Source: Pseudomonas xantholysinigenes (GTDB taxonomy: Bacteria > Pseudomonadota > Gammaproteobacteria > Pseudomonadales > Pseudomonadaceae). Taken from it: a stretch of DNA of 64,000 nucleotides. Shown here in pieces: positions 49,810-61,102 of the stretch; the first letter of the stretch is position 1, and the number at the start of each line of letters is the position of its first letter. Made by a program: the position numbers and the translations under genes. The DNA lies in the NCBI RefSeq assembly GCF_014268885.2, contig NZ_CP077095.1:5160001-5224000 (forward strand), given 5' to 3'. Under the pieces are notes generated by a model, which was not told where the DNA came from, did no database searches, and saw nothing but the letters and a program-made list of their open reading frames with translations.

Positions 49810-51552
49810 TTGGATGCGAGCACCATCAACAGCCTGTTCCTGATCGGCGCCCTGCTGGTCGGGGCCAGTATCCTGGTCAGCTCGCTGTCGTCGCGCCTGG
49901 GCATCCCTATCCTGGTCATCATCCTCGCCGTCGGCATGGTCGCGGGCGTGGACGGTGGCGGCATCATCTTCAACAACTACCCGACCGCTTATCTCGTGGG
50001 CAACCTGGCCCTTGCGGTAATCCTGCTCGACGGCGGCCTGCGCACACGGGTGGCGAGCTTTCGCGTGGCGCTGTGGCCGGCCCTGTCGCTGGCCACCGTC
50101 GGTGTGCTGATCACCACCGGCCTGACCGGCATGGTCGCCGCCTGGCTGTTCGACCTGAGCCTGATCCAGGGCCTGCTGATCGGCGCCATCGTCGGCTCCA
50201 CCGACGCCGCGGCGGTGTTCTCGCTGCTCGGCGGCAAAGGCCTGAACGAACGGGTCACGGCGACCCTGGAAATCGAATCGGGCAGCAACGACCCCATGGC
50301 GGTGTTTCTCACCGTCACCCTGATCGACATGATCGCCAGCGGCCAGACCGGCCTGCACTGGAACCTGCTGACCCACCTGCTGCGCGAATTCGGCATCGGC
50401 AGCCTGCTCGGCCTGGGCGGCGGCTGGCTGATGCTGCAACTGGTCAACCGCATCAACCTGGCCGGCGGCCTATACCCGATCCTGGTGATTGCCGGCGGCC
50501 TGGCCGTGTTCTCGCTGACCAACGCCCTGCACGGCAGCGGCTTCCTCGCCGTCTACCTGTGCGGCCTGGTGCTGGGCAACCGGCCAATCCGCAGCCGCCA
50601 CGGCATCCTGCATATGCTCGATGGCATGGCCTGGCTGGCGCAGATCGGCATGTTCCTGGTACTGGGGCTGCTGGTCACGCCCCACGACCTGCTGCCCATC
50701 GCCCTGCCGGCCCTGGGCCTGGCGCTGTGGATGATCCTGTTCGCCCGACCACTGTCGGTGCTCGCCGCGCTGCTGCCATTCAAGGCCTTCCACGGTCGCG
50801 AGAAAGGCTTCATCAGCTGGGTCGGCCTGCGCGGCGCGGTACCGATCATCCTCGCAGTGTTCCCGCTGATGGCCGGCCTACCGGATGCCCAGCTGTTCTT
50901 CAACCTGGCATTCTTCATCGTGCTGGTGTCGCTGCTGGTGCAGGGCACCAGCCTGCCGTGGATGGCCAAGCTGCTGAAAGTCACCGTGCCGCCGGATCCG
51001 GCGCCCATCTCCCGCTCGGCGCTGGAAGTGCACATCACCAGCGAATGGGAGCTGTTCGTCTACCGCCTGGGCGCGGAAAAATGGTGCATCGGCGCTGCCC
51101 TGCGCGAGTTGAAGATGCCCGAAGGCACCCGTATCGCCGCGCTGTTCCGCGGCGAGCAACTGCTGCACCCCTCGGGCAGCACGGTACTGGAAGTCGGCGA
51201 CATGCTCTGCGTGATCGGCCATGAACACAACCTGCCGGCGCTGGGCAAGCTGTTCAGCCAGGCGCCGCAGCGGGGCCTGGACCTGCGTTTCTTCGGCGAC
51301 TTCGTGCTCGAGGGCGATGCCGAGCTGGGCGCCGTGGCCGCGCTTTATGGCCTGAAACTCGATGGCCTGGACGCCAAAATGCCGCTGGCGCAGTTCATCC
51401 GACAGAAGGTCGGAGGCGCGCCAGTAGTAGGCGACCAGATCGAATGGCACAGCACGATCTGGACCGTCGCGGTCATGGACGGGAACAAGATCCAGAAAGT
51501 GGGCGTCAGATTCCCCGAAGGTACTCGACCCGGCCCTGGGTTGTTCCTCTAA
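49810..51552 (+). CDS. nhaP2: K+/H+ (NhaP2/CvrA-type) antiporter
   Basis: A 580-residue CPA1-family cation/proton antiporter. About 12-13 membrane helices fill residues 1-395; the ion-binding region is [20 protein letters not shown] (about 135) followed by [16 protein letters not shown]. The cytoplasmic C-terminus contains a TrkA-C/RCK_C domain (about 415-500) and an extra CorC-HlyC-like region to 580. The start is TTG at 49810 with CGGAG eight bases before; it gives the family length, and the longer open frame upstream crosses the promoter. It releases K+ or related cations under osmotic downshift. Confidence 0.88.
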   Translation: MDASTINSLFLIGALLVGASILVSSLSSRLGIPILVIILAVGMVAGVDGGGIIFNNYPTAYLVGNLALAVILLDGGLRTRVASFRVALWPALSLATVGVLITTGLTGMVAAWLFDLSLIQGLLIGAIVGSTDAAAVFSLLGGKGLNERVTATLEIESGSNDPMAVFLTVTLIDMIASGQTGLHWNLLTHLLREFGIGSLLGLGGGWLMLQLVNRINLAGGLYPILVIAGGLAVFSLTNALHGSGFLAVYLCGLVLGNRPIRSRHGILHMLDGMAWLAQIGMFLVLGLLVTPHDLLPIALPALGLALWMILFARPLSVLAALLPFKAFHGREKGFISWVGLRGAVPIILAVFPLMAGLPDAQLFFNLAFFIVLVSLLVQGTSLPWMAKLLKVTVPPDPAPISRSALEVHITSEWELFVYRLGAEKWCIGAALRELKMPEGTRIAALFRGEQLLHPSGSTVLEVGDMLCVIGHEHNLPALGKLFSQAPQRGLDLRFFGDFVLEGDAELGAVAALYGLKLDGLDAKMPLAQFIRQKVGGAPVVGDQIEWHSTIWTVAVMDGNKIQKVGVRFPEGTRPGPGLFL

Positions 51553-51587
51553 ACTCCGATTTGCCTCGTTATTCAAGAATGCTGCCT

Positions 51588-54500
51588 ATGTCCCTGCGTG
51601 CGTACTGCCGCACCGCCCTGCTGGGGCTGTGCCTGACCCTCCCGTTCACCGCCATGGCGGAAGTCCCGACCACTCCGGGCATCCAGGGCAGCCTGAGCAA
51701 GATCACCGAGCGCAAGCTGCCCGAACCCGAGCAAAAAGCGGTGCAGCAGGTGCTGGAGCAGACCCTCGCCCTGCTGGCCGCCCGCGACGACAGCGAGAAG
51801 AAACTCGCCGCGCTCAAGCAGCAGCTGGCCACCGCGCCCCAGGAAACCCGCGACAACCAACGCGAACTGATCAAGCTCAAGGCCACCAGCCCGCTGCCGG
51901 TGGCCCAGCGCTACGCCAGCCTCACGGTCCCGCAGCTCGAACAGATGCTCAGCGAGCGCAGCACCCAGCAGGGCGATCTGCAAAAGGCGCTGTCCGAGGC
52001 CAACAGCCTGATCATCAACTCGCAGACCCGCCCCGAACGCGCCCAGGCCGAAATCAGCAACAACCAGGTCCGTGTCCAGCAGATCAACAACAGCCTCAAG
52101 AGCGGCAAGGACAACGGCAAACCGCTCAACGCCGACCAACGCAACCAGCTCAACGCCGAGCTCGCCTCGCTCAATGCCCTGACCCTGCTGCGTCGCCAGG
52201 AGCTGGCTGGCAACAGCCTGCTACAAGACCTGGGCAATGCCCGTCACGACCTGCTGCTCGAACGCGCCGCGCGCCTGGAGCAGGAGATCCAGGATTTGCA
52301 GACGCTGATCAACCAGAAACGCCTGGCCCAGTCGCAGCAGACCGTCACCCAGCAATCGATCGAGGCGCAGAAGGCCGGCGGCAGCAACCTGCTGGCCGCC
52401 GAGAGCGCCGAGAACCTGCAGCTCTCGGACTACCTGCTGCGCGGCACCGACCGCCTCAATGAGGTCACCCAGCAGAACCTGCGCACCAAGCAGCAGCTCG
52501 ACAGCCTGACCCAGGCCGACCAGGCCCTGGACGAGCAGATCAGCGTGCTCAAGGGCAGCCTGCTGCTGTCGAAGATCCTCTACAAGCAGAAACAGGCCCT
52601 GCCACACCTGAAGGTCGACCGCGACCTGGCCGACCAGATCGCCGATATCCGTCTCTATCAGTTCGAGATCAACCAGGAACGCGAGCAGATGAGCAGCCCG
52701 TCCAGCTATGTGGACAAGCTGCTGGCCAACCAGCCCCAAGAAGACATCACCCCGCAGCTGCGCAAAGCCCTGTTGGAAGTGGCGATCACCCGCAGCGACC
52801 TGCTGGAACGCCTGAACCGCGAACTGTCGGCGCTGCTCAACGAAAGCATCACCCTGCAACTGAACCAGAAGCAGCTGCTGAGCACCGCGCAGAACCTGCG
52901 TACCACCCTCGAAGAACAGATGTTCTGGATCCCCAGCAACAAGCCACTGGACTGGCAGTGGCTGCGCGAAGTGCCCGAGCGCCTGGTCGCCCAGGTCGCC
53001 AGCCTGCCCTGGGGCGCCGGCGTCAAGGAGCTGGGCGACGGCCTGGTACAGCAGCCGCTGCTGTTCCTGCCACTGATCCTGGTGATCGGTGGCCTGCTGT
53101 GGCGGCGCAAGGCACTGTACCGGCGCCTGGGCAAGGTCCACCAGGACATCGGCCACTTCAAGCGCGACAGCCAGTGGCACACGCCCCAGGCGATCCTGAT
53201 CAACATCCTTCTGGCACTGCCGGTGGCCCTGGCCCTGACCCTGGGCAGCTATGCCCTGCAGCTCGACGCCCGTGGGCAGAACGCCAACCTCGGCGCCGCG
53301 CTGTGGCAGATCGCCCAGGCCTGGCTGGTGTTCTACACCGCCTACCGCATCCTGGCGCCGGGCGGCGTGGCCGAGATCCACTTCCGCTGGCACAAGCCGC
53401 AGGTCGAGTTCCTGCGCGGCTGGGTGCGTCGCCTCGGTACCGTGGTACTGGCCCTGGTTGGCGTGGTGGCGGTGGCCGAACACCAACCCTCGGCGCTGGC
53501 CGACGACGTGCTGGGCATCGGCGTGGTGCTGGCCTGCTACGCGCTGATGGCCTGGCTGCTCAGCCGCCTGCTGCTGAGCAGCCCGGCGCACCGCAACACT
53601 TCGCTGTTCCGCAAGGCGGTCGGCGTCGCCTTCACCGCGCTGCCCATCGCCCTGTTCGTGGCGGTGTGCTTCGGTTACTACTACACCGCCCTCAAGCTCA
53701 CCGACCGGCTGATCTACACCCTGTACCTGCTGCTGTTCTGGCTGGTGATCGAGGCCGCCTTCGTCCGTGGCCTGTCGGTGGCCGCGCGGCGCCTGGCCTA
53801 CCAGCGCGCCCTGAGCAAGCGCCAAGCGGCCAAGGAAGGCCTGGATGGCGAGGTGGTGGTCGAGGAACCGACCCTGGACATCGAACAGGTCAACCAGCAG
53901 TCGCTGCGCCTGATCCGCCTGGCCCTGCTCGGTGGCTTCATCGGCGGCCTGTATTGGGTCTGGGCAGACCTGATCAGCGTCTTCGCCTACCTCAACAACA
54001 TCACCCTGTACGAATACAGCAGCGGCACCGGCGCCGCGGCCAGCATGGTGCCGATCAGCCTCGGCGACCTGCTCGGCGCCATGGTCATCGCCGGTATCGC
54101 CGTGGCCCTGGCCAGCAACTTGCCCGGCCTGCTCGAAGTGCTGGTGCTGTCGCGCCTGAACCTCGCCCAGGGCAGCGCCTACGCGATCACCACGTTGCTG
54201 TCCTATGTGATCGCCGGCGTCGGCATCGTCAGCACCCTGGCCACCCTCGGGGTCAGTTGGGACAAGCTGCAATGGCTGGTAGCGGCCCTGTCCCTGGGGC
54301 TGGGCTTCGGCATGCAGGAGATCTTCGCCAACTTCATCTCCGGCATCATGATCCTGTTCGAGCGCCCAGTGCGCATCGGCGACACCATCACCATCGGCAA
54401 CCTGTCAGGCACGGTGAGCCGCATCCGTATCCGCGCCACCACCATCACCGACTTCGACCGCAAGGACATCATCGTCCCCAACAAGACCTTCATCACCGGC

Positions 54501-54890
54501 CAACTGATCAACTGGTCGCTGACCGACACGGTCACCCGGGTGACGCTGAAGCTGGGCATCGACTACGGCTCGGACCTGGACCTGGTGCGCGACCTGCTGC
54601 TCAAGGGCGCCCACGAGAACCCGCGGGTGCTCAAGGATCCGGAACCGCTGGTGTACTTCCTCAATTTCGGTGAAAGCTCGCTGGACCACGAACTGCGCAT
54701 GCACGTGCGCGACCTGGGCGACCGCAACCCGACCCTCGACGAAATGAACCGCTACATCAACCGCGAGTTCAAGGCGCACAACATCAAGATCTCGGTGCGC
54801 CAGGTGGAGGTGTTCCTGATGGACCCGAAGAACGGCAAACAGCAGTTGATCCCGATGGACAACAAAGCGGACAACGCACCGCCCACCTGA
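51588..54890 (+). CDS. mscK: Mechanosensitive channel MscK/KefA-type
   Basis: A 1100-residue inner-membrane channel protein. Order: signal peptide (residues 1-24, ending AMA), long periplasmic helical/coiled-coil domain (about 30-480), about 10-11 membrane helices (about 480-900), and the MscS pore and beta domain (LGFGMQEIFANFISGIMIL, about 900-1000, then DTITIGNLSGTVSRIRIRATTI) with C-terminal alpha/beta domain. It opens under membrane tension to release solutes. Two starts are possible (51579 and 51588); 51588 is preferred for AAGA at a suitable distance. It lies 35 bp after the antiporter, likely the same operon. Confidence 0.9.
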   Translation: MSLRAYCRTALLGLCLTLPFTAMAEVPTTPGIQGSLSKITERKLPEPEQKAVQQVLEQTLALLAARDDSEKKLAALKQQLATAPQETRDNQRELIKLKATSPLPVAQRYASLTVPQLEQMLSERSTQQGDLQKALSEANSLIINSQTRPERAQAEISNNQVRVQQINNSLKSGKDNGKPLNADQRNQLNAELASLNALTLLRRQELAGNSLLQDLGNARHDLLLERAARLEQEIQDLQTLINQKRLAQSQQTVTQQSIEAQKAGGSNLLAAESAENLQLSDYLLRGTDRLNEVTQQNLRTKQQLDSLTQADQALDEQISVLKGSLLLSKILYKQKQALPHLKVDRDLADQIADIRLYQFEINQEREQMSSPSSYVDKLLANQPQEDITPQLRKALLEVAITRSDLLERLNRELSALLNESITLQLNQKQLLSTAQNLRTTLEEQMFWIPSNKPLDWQWLREVPERLVAQVASLPWGAGVKELGDGLVQQPLLFLPLILVIGGLLWRRKALYRRLGKVHQDIGHFKRDSQWHTPQAILINILLALPVALALTLGSYALQLDARGQNANLGAALWQIAQAWLVFYTAYRILAPGGVAEIHFRWHKPQVEFLRGWVRRLGTVVLALVGVVAVAEHQPSALADDVLGIGVVLACYALMAWLLSRLLLSSPAHRNTSLFRKAVGVAFTALPIALFVAVCFGYYYTALKLTDRLIYTLYLLLFWLVIEAAFVRGLSVAARRLAYQRALSKRQAAKEGLDGEVVVEEPTLDIEQVNQQSLRLIRLALLGGFIGGLYWVWADLISVFAYLNNITLYEYSSGTGAAASMVPISLGDLLGAMVIAGIAVALASNLPGLLEVLVLSRLNLAQGSAYAITTLLSYVIAGVGIVSTLATLGVSWDKLQWLVAALSLGLGFGMQEIFANFISGIMILFERPVRIGDTITIGNLSGTVSRIRIRATTITDFDRKDIIVPNKTFITGQLINWSLTDTVTRVTLKLGIDYGSDLDLVRDLLLKGAHENPRVLKDPEPLVYFLNFGESSLDHELRMHVRDLGDRNPTLDEMNRYINREFKAHNIKISVRQVEVFLMDPKNGKQQLIPMDNKADNAPPT

Positions 54891-56513
<1,623 letters not shown>

Positions 56514-56518
56514 ACCCC

Positions 56519-56622
56519 GGGGCCGCTGCGCGGCCCTTTCGCGACACTAGGCCGCTCCTACAGGAAACGCATACCCATGTAGGAGCGGCCTAGTGTCGCG
56601 AAAGGGCTGCACAGCAGCCCCA
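56519..56622. repeat. REP pair (TGTAGGAGCGGCC type, CTAG variant)
   Basis: Inverted units GCGACACTAGGCCGCTCCTACAGG and TGTAGGAGCGGCCTAGTGTCGC between selO and trxC. Both units share CTAGTG where other copies have TTGTG, so they arose together. Confidence 0.85.
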
Positions 56623-56641
56623 GCAATATCAAGGAGATAAA

Positions 56642-57076
56642 ATGTCCTCCCCCCTGGTAATCCCCTGCCCCCACTGCAACGGCCTCAACCGCCTGCCCGC
56701 CGAGCGCCTGGGCGACAGCCCCAAATGCGGCCGCTGCAAACAGGACGTGCTGCTCGCGCAGCCCTTCGAACTGAACGAAAGCAGCTACGCCGCCCAGATC
56801 AAGGGCGACCTGCCGCTGCTGCTGGATGTCTGGGCCGACTGGTGCGGCCCGTGCAAGAGTTTCGCCCCAGTGTTCGAGCAGGCCGCGCGGCAGCTCGCTG
56901 GCCGCTGCCGCCTGGCCAAGCTCGACAGCGAGGCCAATCGCAACCTGGCCGGGCAACTGGGCATTCGCTCGATCCCCAGCCTGATCCTGTTCAGGAACGG
57001 TCGCGAAGTGGCGCGCCAAGCCGGCGCGTTTCCGCTGCAGTCGTTGTTGGAATGGTTGCGCGGACACGGGGTTTGA
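56642..57076 (+). CDS. trxC: Thioredoxin TrxC (thioredoxin 2)
   Basis: A 144-residue thioredoxin with an N-terminal zinc-binding extension. Two CxxC pairs bind zinc (CPHC at 9-12 and CGRC at 29-32), followed by the thioredoxin domain with active site WCGPC (about 65) and the cis-Pro in IRSIPSLILF. TrxC is an oxidative-stress thioredoxin of the cytoplasm. AAGGAG precedes the ATG. Confidence 0.96.
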   Translation: MSSPLVIPCPHCNGLNRLPAERLGDSPKCGRCKQDVLLAQPFELNESSYAAQIKGDLPLLLDVWADWCGPCKSFAPVFEQAARQLAGRCRLAKLDSEANRNLAGQLGIRSIPSLILFRNGREVARQAGAFPLQSLLEWLRGHGV

Positions 57077-57100
57077 GGGGATCGCATCAGGGCTGACAGG

Positions 57101-57415
57101 TGCTAGGCGAAAGTTTTGTAGCGCCTATCAGATCGAGCGCCGCCCGCGCGGCGCATCGCGACGCAAGGCCGCTCCTACATCTATTTCGGGCCAGTCAATC
57201 CTGTGCCATTACCTGATCCGCCTTGTGGGTACGACGGGGTTTCAGTGTGGGCACCACTGGCGCCTCACCTGTCTCAAGACATGCACCAAGGCGGGCAACC
57301 ATGACCTGACAGGTTCGGCACGTTGCAACAAATGTAGGAGCGGCCTTGCGTCGCGATGCGCCGCGCGGGCGGCGCTCGATCTCACAGGCGCTGAAGAGCT
57401 TTCGGCGAACCCCTG
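57101..57415. repeat. Long intergenic palindrome with 50-bp perfect inverted repeats
   Basis: The 346-bp trxC-parA gap is almost wholly one imperfect palindrome centred near 57256. The arms 57131-57180 and 57332-57381 are perfect 50-bp inverted copies carrying the TGTAGGAGCGGCCTTGCGTCGCG REP unit joined to a GCGCCGCGCGGGCGGCGC segment. Similarity continues outward (GGCGCT-N4-CTTTCG) and inward (CCGCCTTG/CAAGGCGG). No gene was found in it. Confidence 0.8.
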
Positions 57416-57422
57416 CAAGCCC

Positions 57423-58196
57423 TCAGGCGCTGCGCTCCAGCAGATCATGCAACTCGACAAACTGTTGGGTCAGCTTGTGCCGGGGCTCCAGGTGGATCAG
57501 CGGCAGGCTGGCATGGTGCGATTCACGCATCTTCACCGAGCTGCCCAGGTACACCGGCAGCACCGGCAGGCCTTCGGCCAGCAACTCGTCGAGCATCTGC
57601 TGGGGCAGGCTGGCGCGGGACTGGAACTGGTTGACCACGATGCCCTCGACCATCAGGTCATCGTTGTGGTCTTCCTTGAGTTCATCGATCTCGGCCAGCA
57701 GGCCATACAGGGCCTGGCGCGAGAAACTGTCACAGTCGAAAGGGATCAGCACGCGATCGGCGGCGATCAGCGCGGAAACCGCATAAAAGTTCAAGGCTGG
57801 CGGGGTATCGATGTAGATCCGCTCGTAATCCTCGTCCAACTCGTCGAGCAGTTTGCGCAGCTTGTTGATCTTGTGCTTGGCCTCGAGCTTGGGCTGCAGG
57901 TCGGCCAGCTCGGCGGTGGCGGTGACCACATGCAGGTTGTCGAAGGGCGTTTCGTAGATATCGACCTGGTTCTTCTTGGCGAACGGCCCGCTGGACAACG
58001 ACTGCTTGAAGAAATCGGCGATGCCCATGGGGATATCGTCGCCGGTCAACCCGGTCAGGTACTGGGTGGAGTTGGCCTGGGCATCCAGGTCGATCAGCAG
58101 GGTCCGGTAGCCCTCGTTGGCGCTGACCGCCGCCAGGTTGCAAGCGATGCTCGACTTGCCCACACCGCCTTTCTGATTGAACACCACGCGCCGCAT
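57423..58196 (-). CDS. Solitary ParA-family ATPase
   Basis: A 257-residue cytoplasmic ParA/MinD-family ATPase. The deviant Walker A is FNQKGGVGKSSIACNLA (residues 5-21), Walker A' is LLIDLDAQANST and Walker B is RIYIDTPPALN. GGAGG lies before the ATG at 58196. No ParB gene or parS-like site was recognised nearby, and the chromosomal parAB pair is not in this window, so a positioning or cell-organisation role is possible; function unknown. Confidence 0.85.
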   Translation of the reverse strand: MRRVVFNQKGGVGKSSIACNLAAVSANEGYRTLLIDLDAQANSTQYLTGLTGDDIPMGIADFFKQSLSSGPFAKKNQVDIYETPFDNLHVVTATAELADLQPKLEAKHKINKLRKLLDELDEDYERIYIDTPPALNFYAVSALIAADRVLIPFDCDSFSRQALYGLLAEIDELKEDHNDDLMVEGIVVNQFQSRASLPQQMLDELLAEGLPVLPVYLGSSVKMRESHHASLPLIHLEPRHKLTQQFVELHDLLERSA

Positions 58197-58248
58197 GTCA
58201 GACCTCCGTGTATCAACGAATGCCCGAGTATGTGGCCAGCGCGACGGT

Positions 58249-59154
58249 TTAGCCAGCACCTTCGGGCTGCTCCAGCCCGGCCAGCAGGGCAACGAAAGCG
58301 TTGGCCATGGCCGAGCCGGCCAACGCGCGGCGTACCAGCCAGACCGCAGTCATTGCCTCCTCGTCCAATAAGGTCCGGTACACCACGCCCTCGATGCGCA
58401 TGCGCTGGAACGACGCCGGCAGCACCGACACGCCAAGCCCCGCCGAGACCAGGCCGATGATAGTCATCGCCTCGCCGGCTTCCTGGGCGAAGTGCGGGGT
58501 GAAACCGGCCTTGCGCGCCAGGCTCAGCAACTGAGCATGCAAACCGCTGCCGTAGCTGCGCGGGAAGAACACGAACGGCTCCTGGGCCAACGCCTGCATG
58601 TACAGCCCGCGCTCGCTGCCGGCCACCAAGGGATGCGAGGCGTTGAGCACCGCCACCAGCGGCTCGCGGAACAGCTCGGTGCAAACGATACCGTCCGGCA
58701 ACGGCATCGGGCGCATCAAGCCGACCTCGATGGATTCGTCGAACACCGCCTCCACTACTTCACGACTGCTCATTTCCTTCAGGTTCAGGTGCACCGAGGG
58801 GAAACGTTGGCGAAACGCATGGATCGCCTGGGGAATGCGCGACGTGAAGGGAGCCGACGAGGTGAAGCCGACCTTCATTTCGCCCAGCTCGCCCAACTGT
58901 GCACGCCGGGCCACATCGGCGGCCTTTTCCACCTGCGCCAGCACCTGCCGGGCTTCCTCCAGGAACAACCGGCCGGCTTCGCTGAGCGCCACCCGACGGT
59001 TGGTGCGCTCGAACAGGCGCGCGCCAAGCTCCTGCTCCAGGGCCTGGATCTGCTGGCTTAGCGGCGGTTGGGAAATCCCCAGTTGCTGGGCGGCCCGGCC
59101 AAAATGCAGCTCTTCGGCCACAGCAACGAAGTAACGCAGGTGACGCAGCTCCAT
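58249..59154 (-). CDS. LysR-family transcriptional regulator
   Basis: A 301-residue LysR regulator with the N-terminal winged helix (MELRHLRYFVAVAEELHFGRAAQQLGISQPPLSQQI) and the periplasmic-binding-protein-like effector domain (about 90-300). The ATG at 59154 is preferred to a TTG two codons earlier. It is divergent from an MFS transporter gene, which it probably controls; the inducer is unknown. Confidence 0.92.
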   Translation of the reverse strand: MELRHLRYFVAVAEELHFGRAAQQLGISQPPLSQQIQALEQELGARLFERTNRRVALSEAGRLFLEEARQVLAQVEKAADVARRAQLGELGEMKVGFTSSAPFTSRIPQAIHAFRQRFPSVHLNLKEMSSREVVEAVFDESIEVGLMRPMPLPDGIVCTELFREPLVAVLNASHPLVAGSERGLYMQALAQEPFVFFPRSYGSGLHAQLLSLARKAGFTPHFAQEAGEAMTIIGLVSAGLGVSVLPASFQRMRIEGVVYRTLLDEEAMTAVWLVRRALAGSAMANAFVALLAGLEQPEGAG

Positions 59155-59278
59155 GACCAAGCTCCAATCAAGTCGTAAAACATCTCAAACAGGTCGAACA
59201 ATATATTGGATCTAATCATTAGCCAGCTATATGCTTTTTCCATCGCAACACCTGGCCCCGTGCCCGAGGTACCCGTCC

Positions 59279-60520
59279 GTGAGATCCGCCGTACTCCCCC
59301 AGCCCAACGAACCCGCCCCCGTCGTCAACGATATCTGGATCGAGAAAGGCACCCCCGCCTTCCTGCGTACCGTGCTGGCCCTGTTCAGCGGCGGTTTCGC
59401 CACCTTTGCCCTGCTGTATTGCGTGCAGCCGATGATGCCGCTGCTGTCGCAGGAGTTCGCCATCAACGCCGCGCAAAGCAGTCTGGTGCTGTCGGTGTCC
59501 ACCGCCATGCTGGCCATCGGTTTGCTGGTCACCGGCCCCCTTTCCGACCGCATCGGGCGCAAACCGGTGATGGTTTTCGCCTTGCTCTGCGCGGCGTTGT
59601 CGACCCTGGCCAGCGCGGTGATGCCGAGCTGGGAGCTGGTGCTGCTCACCCGCGCCTTGGTGGGCCTGTCGCTGAGCGGCCTGGCGGCAGTGGCGATGAC
59701 CTACCTGAGCGAGGAAATCCACCCGCAGCACATCGGCCTGGCCATGGGGCTGTACATCGGTGGCAATGCCATCGGCGGCATGAGCGGACGGCTGATCACC
59801 GGCGTGCTGATCGACTTCGTCAGCTGGCACACGGCAATGCTGGTGATTGGCGGCCTGGCCCTGGTAGCGGCTGTGGTGTTCTGGAAAGTCCTGCCCGAGT
59901 CGCGCAACTTCCGCTCGCAGTCGCTGAAACCGCGTCGCCTGCTGGACGGTTTCATCATGCACTTCAAGGACGCCGGGTTACCTTGGTTGTTCCTCGAGGC
60001 GTTCCTGCTGATGGGAGCCTTCGTCACCCTGTTCAACTACATCGGCTACCGCCTGCTGGCCGAGCCGTACCATATGAACCAGGCGCTGGTCGGCCTGCTG
60101 TCGGTGGTCTACCTGTCGGGGATCTACAGTTCGGCGCAGGTCGGCGCGCTGGCCGACAAGCTGGGGCGGCGCAAAGTGTTCTGGGCCAGCATCGTGGTCA
60201 TGGCCGGCGGCCTGCTGATGACCCTGGCCAGCCCACTGGCGATGATCATCGTCGGCATGCTGGTGTTCACCTTTGGCTTCTTTGGCGCGCATTCGGTGGC
60301 CAGCAGCTGGATCGGGCGACGGGCACTGAAGGCCAAGGGGCAGGCGTCGTCGCTGTACCTGTTCAGCTATTACGCGGGATCGAGCGTCGCCGGGACGGCG
60401 GGCGGGGTGTTCTGGCACCAGTGGGGCTGGAACGGCATCGGGCTGTTCATCGGCAGCCTGCTGGCGGTGGCGTTGCTGGTGGCGCTGCACTTGAGCAAAT
60501 TACCGCCGAAGACTTTCTGA
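59279..60520 (+). CDS. MFS transporter (YnfM-like)
   Basis: A 413-residue major facilitator with 12 membrane helices. The family loop motif is visible after helix 2 (GPLSDRIGRKPVM) and again in the second half (ALADKLGRRKV). It resembles the YnfM/arabinose-efflux-like group of proton-driven exporters. The start chosen is GTG at 59279 with GAGG nine bases before; an ATG at 59231 adds 16 residues but lacks a ribosome site. It is divergent from the LysR gene. The substrate is unknown. Confidence 0.85.
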   Translation: MRSAVLPQPNEPAPVVNDIWIEKGTPAFLRTVLALFSGGFATFALLYCVQPMMPLLSQEFAINAAQSSLVLSVSTAMLAIGLLVTGPLSDRIGRKPVMVFALLCAALSTLASAVMPSWELVLLTRALVGLSLSGLAAVAMTYLSEEIHPQHIGLAMGLYIGGNAIGGMSGRLITGVLIDFVSWHTAMLVIGGLALVAAVVFWKVLPESRNFRSQSLKPRRLLDGFIMHFKDAGLPWLFLEAFLLMGAFVTLFNYIGYRLLAEPYHMNQALVGLLSVVYLSGIYSSAQVGALADKLGRRKVFWASIVVMAGGLLMTLASPLAMIIVGMLVFTFGFFGAHSVASSWIGRRALKAKGQASSLYLFSYYAGSSVAGTAGGVFWHQWGWNGIGLFIGSLLAVALLVALHLSKLPPKTF

Positions 60521-60525
60521 TCGCT

Positions 60526-60628
60526 GGGGCCGCTTTGCGGCCCTTTCGCGACACAAGGCCGCTCCTACAAGGGTACGTGTTTCCCTGTAGGAGCGGCCTT
60601 GTGTCGCGATGGGCTGCGCAGCAGCCCC
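60526..60628. repeat. REP pair (TGTAGGAGCGGCC type)
   Basis: Full inverted units with tails GGGGCCGCTTTGCGGCCC and CTGCGCAGCAGCCCC between the convergent MFS and BOF-family genes. Confidence 0.85.
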
Positions 60629-60639
60629 AAAATCTCGGA

Positions 60640-60987
60640 TCAGTTGATGATCTCGACGATATCCACATCCACTTCGCGGCTCATCAGGTGCTTCTCCACC
60701 TCGCCGGTCAGCTTGACCTTGGTCTTGTCATTGAACGGCGTCGGCGGCAGGTCTTCGTCGTCGATCTCGACGGTGATGCTGCCGGTGTTGTCCTTGAACT
60801 CGTACTTGTCGTCGTTGTTGATCTTCTTGGTCACGTAACCCTGCAGTACCACCGGGGTGTCATCGGCGGCCTCCTTGGCGGCGGCGACCGTGGTCACGGC
60901 TTGGGCACCAGGGCCGGTGTAGCCGGCGGCCAGGGCGGCGGTGCTGAACAGCGGGGCGAGGATCAGGGGCAGGTAACGGGCTTTCAT
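60640..60987 (-). CDS. BOF-family periplasmic protein (YgiW/YdeI-like)
   Basis: A 115-residue protein with a signal peptide (residues 1-20, ending ALAA) and one OB-fold domain of the bacterial OB-fold family (PF04076): GYVTKKINNDDKYEFKDNTG, ITVEIDDEDL and KVKLTGEVEKH. E. coli relatives YgiW and YdeI are linked to stress tolerance. The fold is recognised but the ligand is unknown. It is monocistronic. Confidence 0.9.
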   Translation of the reverse strand: MKARYLPLILAPLFSTAALAAGYTGPGAQAVTTVAAAKEAADDTPVVLQGYVTKKINNDDKYEFKDNTGSITVEIDDEDLPPTPFNDKTKVKLTGEVEKHLMSREVDVDIVEIIN

Positions 60988-61059
60988 GGTGATCGGGTCC
61001 TGTTTGCGTTTTGATGGTCCCAGATTACCGACGATCGCTGAATTGAAACTTAATACAAC

Positions 61060-61085
61060 AAAAAGCCCGGCACTTGGCCGGGCTT
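61060..61085 (-). terminator. Intrinsic terminator after hemE
   Basis: Stem AAGCCCGGC/GCCGGGCTT with a 5-base loop; on the minus strand it ends in TTTTTGTTG. Confidence 0.9.
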
Positions 61086-61102
61086 CTCGTGTTGCACACC
61101 GA

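Noticed and set aside
47769..49976. 735-codon open frame on the minus strand opposite betA
   Set aside because: It is antisense to betA, spans a REP pair and a terminator, and shows no family features.
52221..54272. 683-codon open frame opposite mscK
   Set aside because: It is an antisense shadow with no recognisable domain.
57181..57331. Small gene inside the trxC-parA gap
   Set aside because: The segment is the inner part of a palindrome with no ribosome site or conserved frame.
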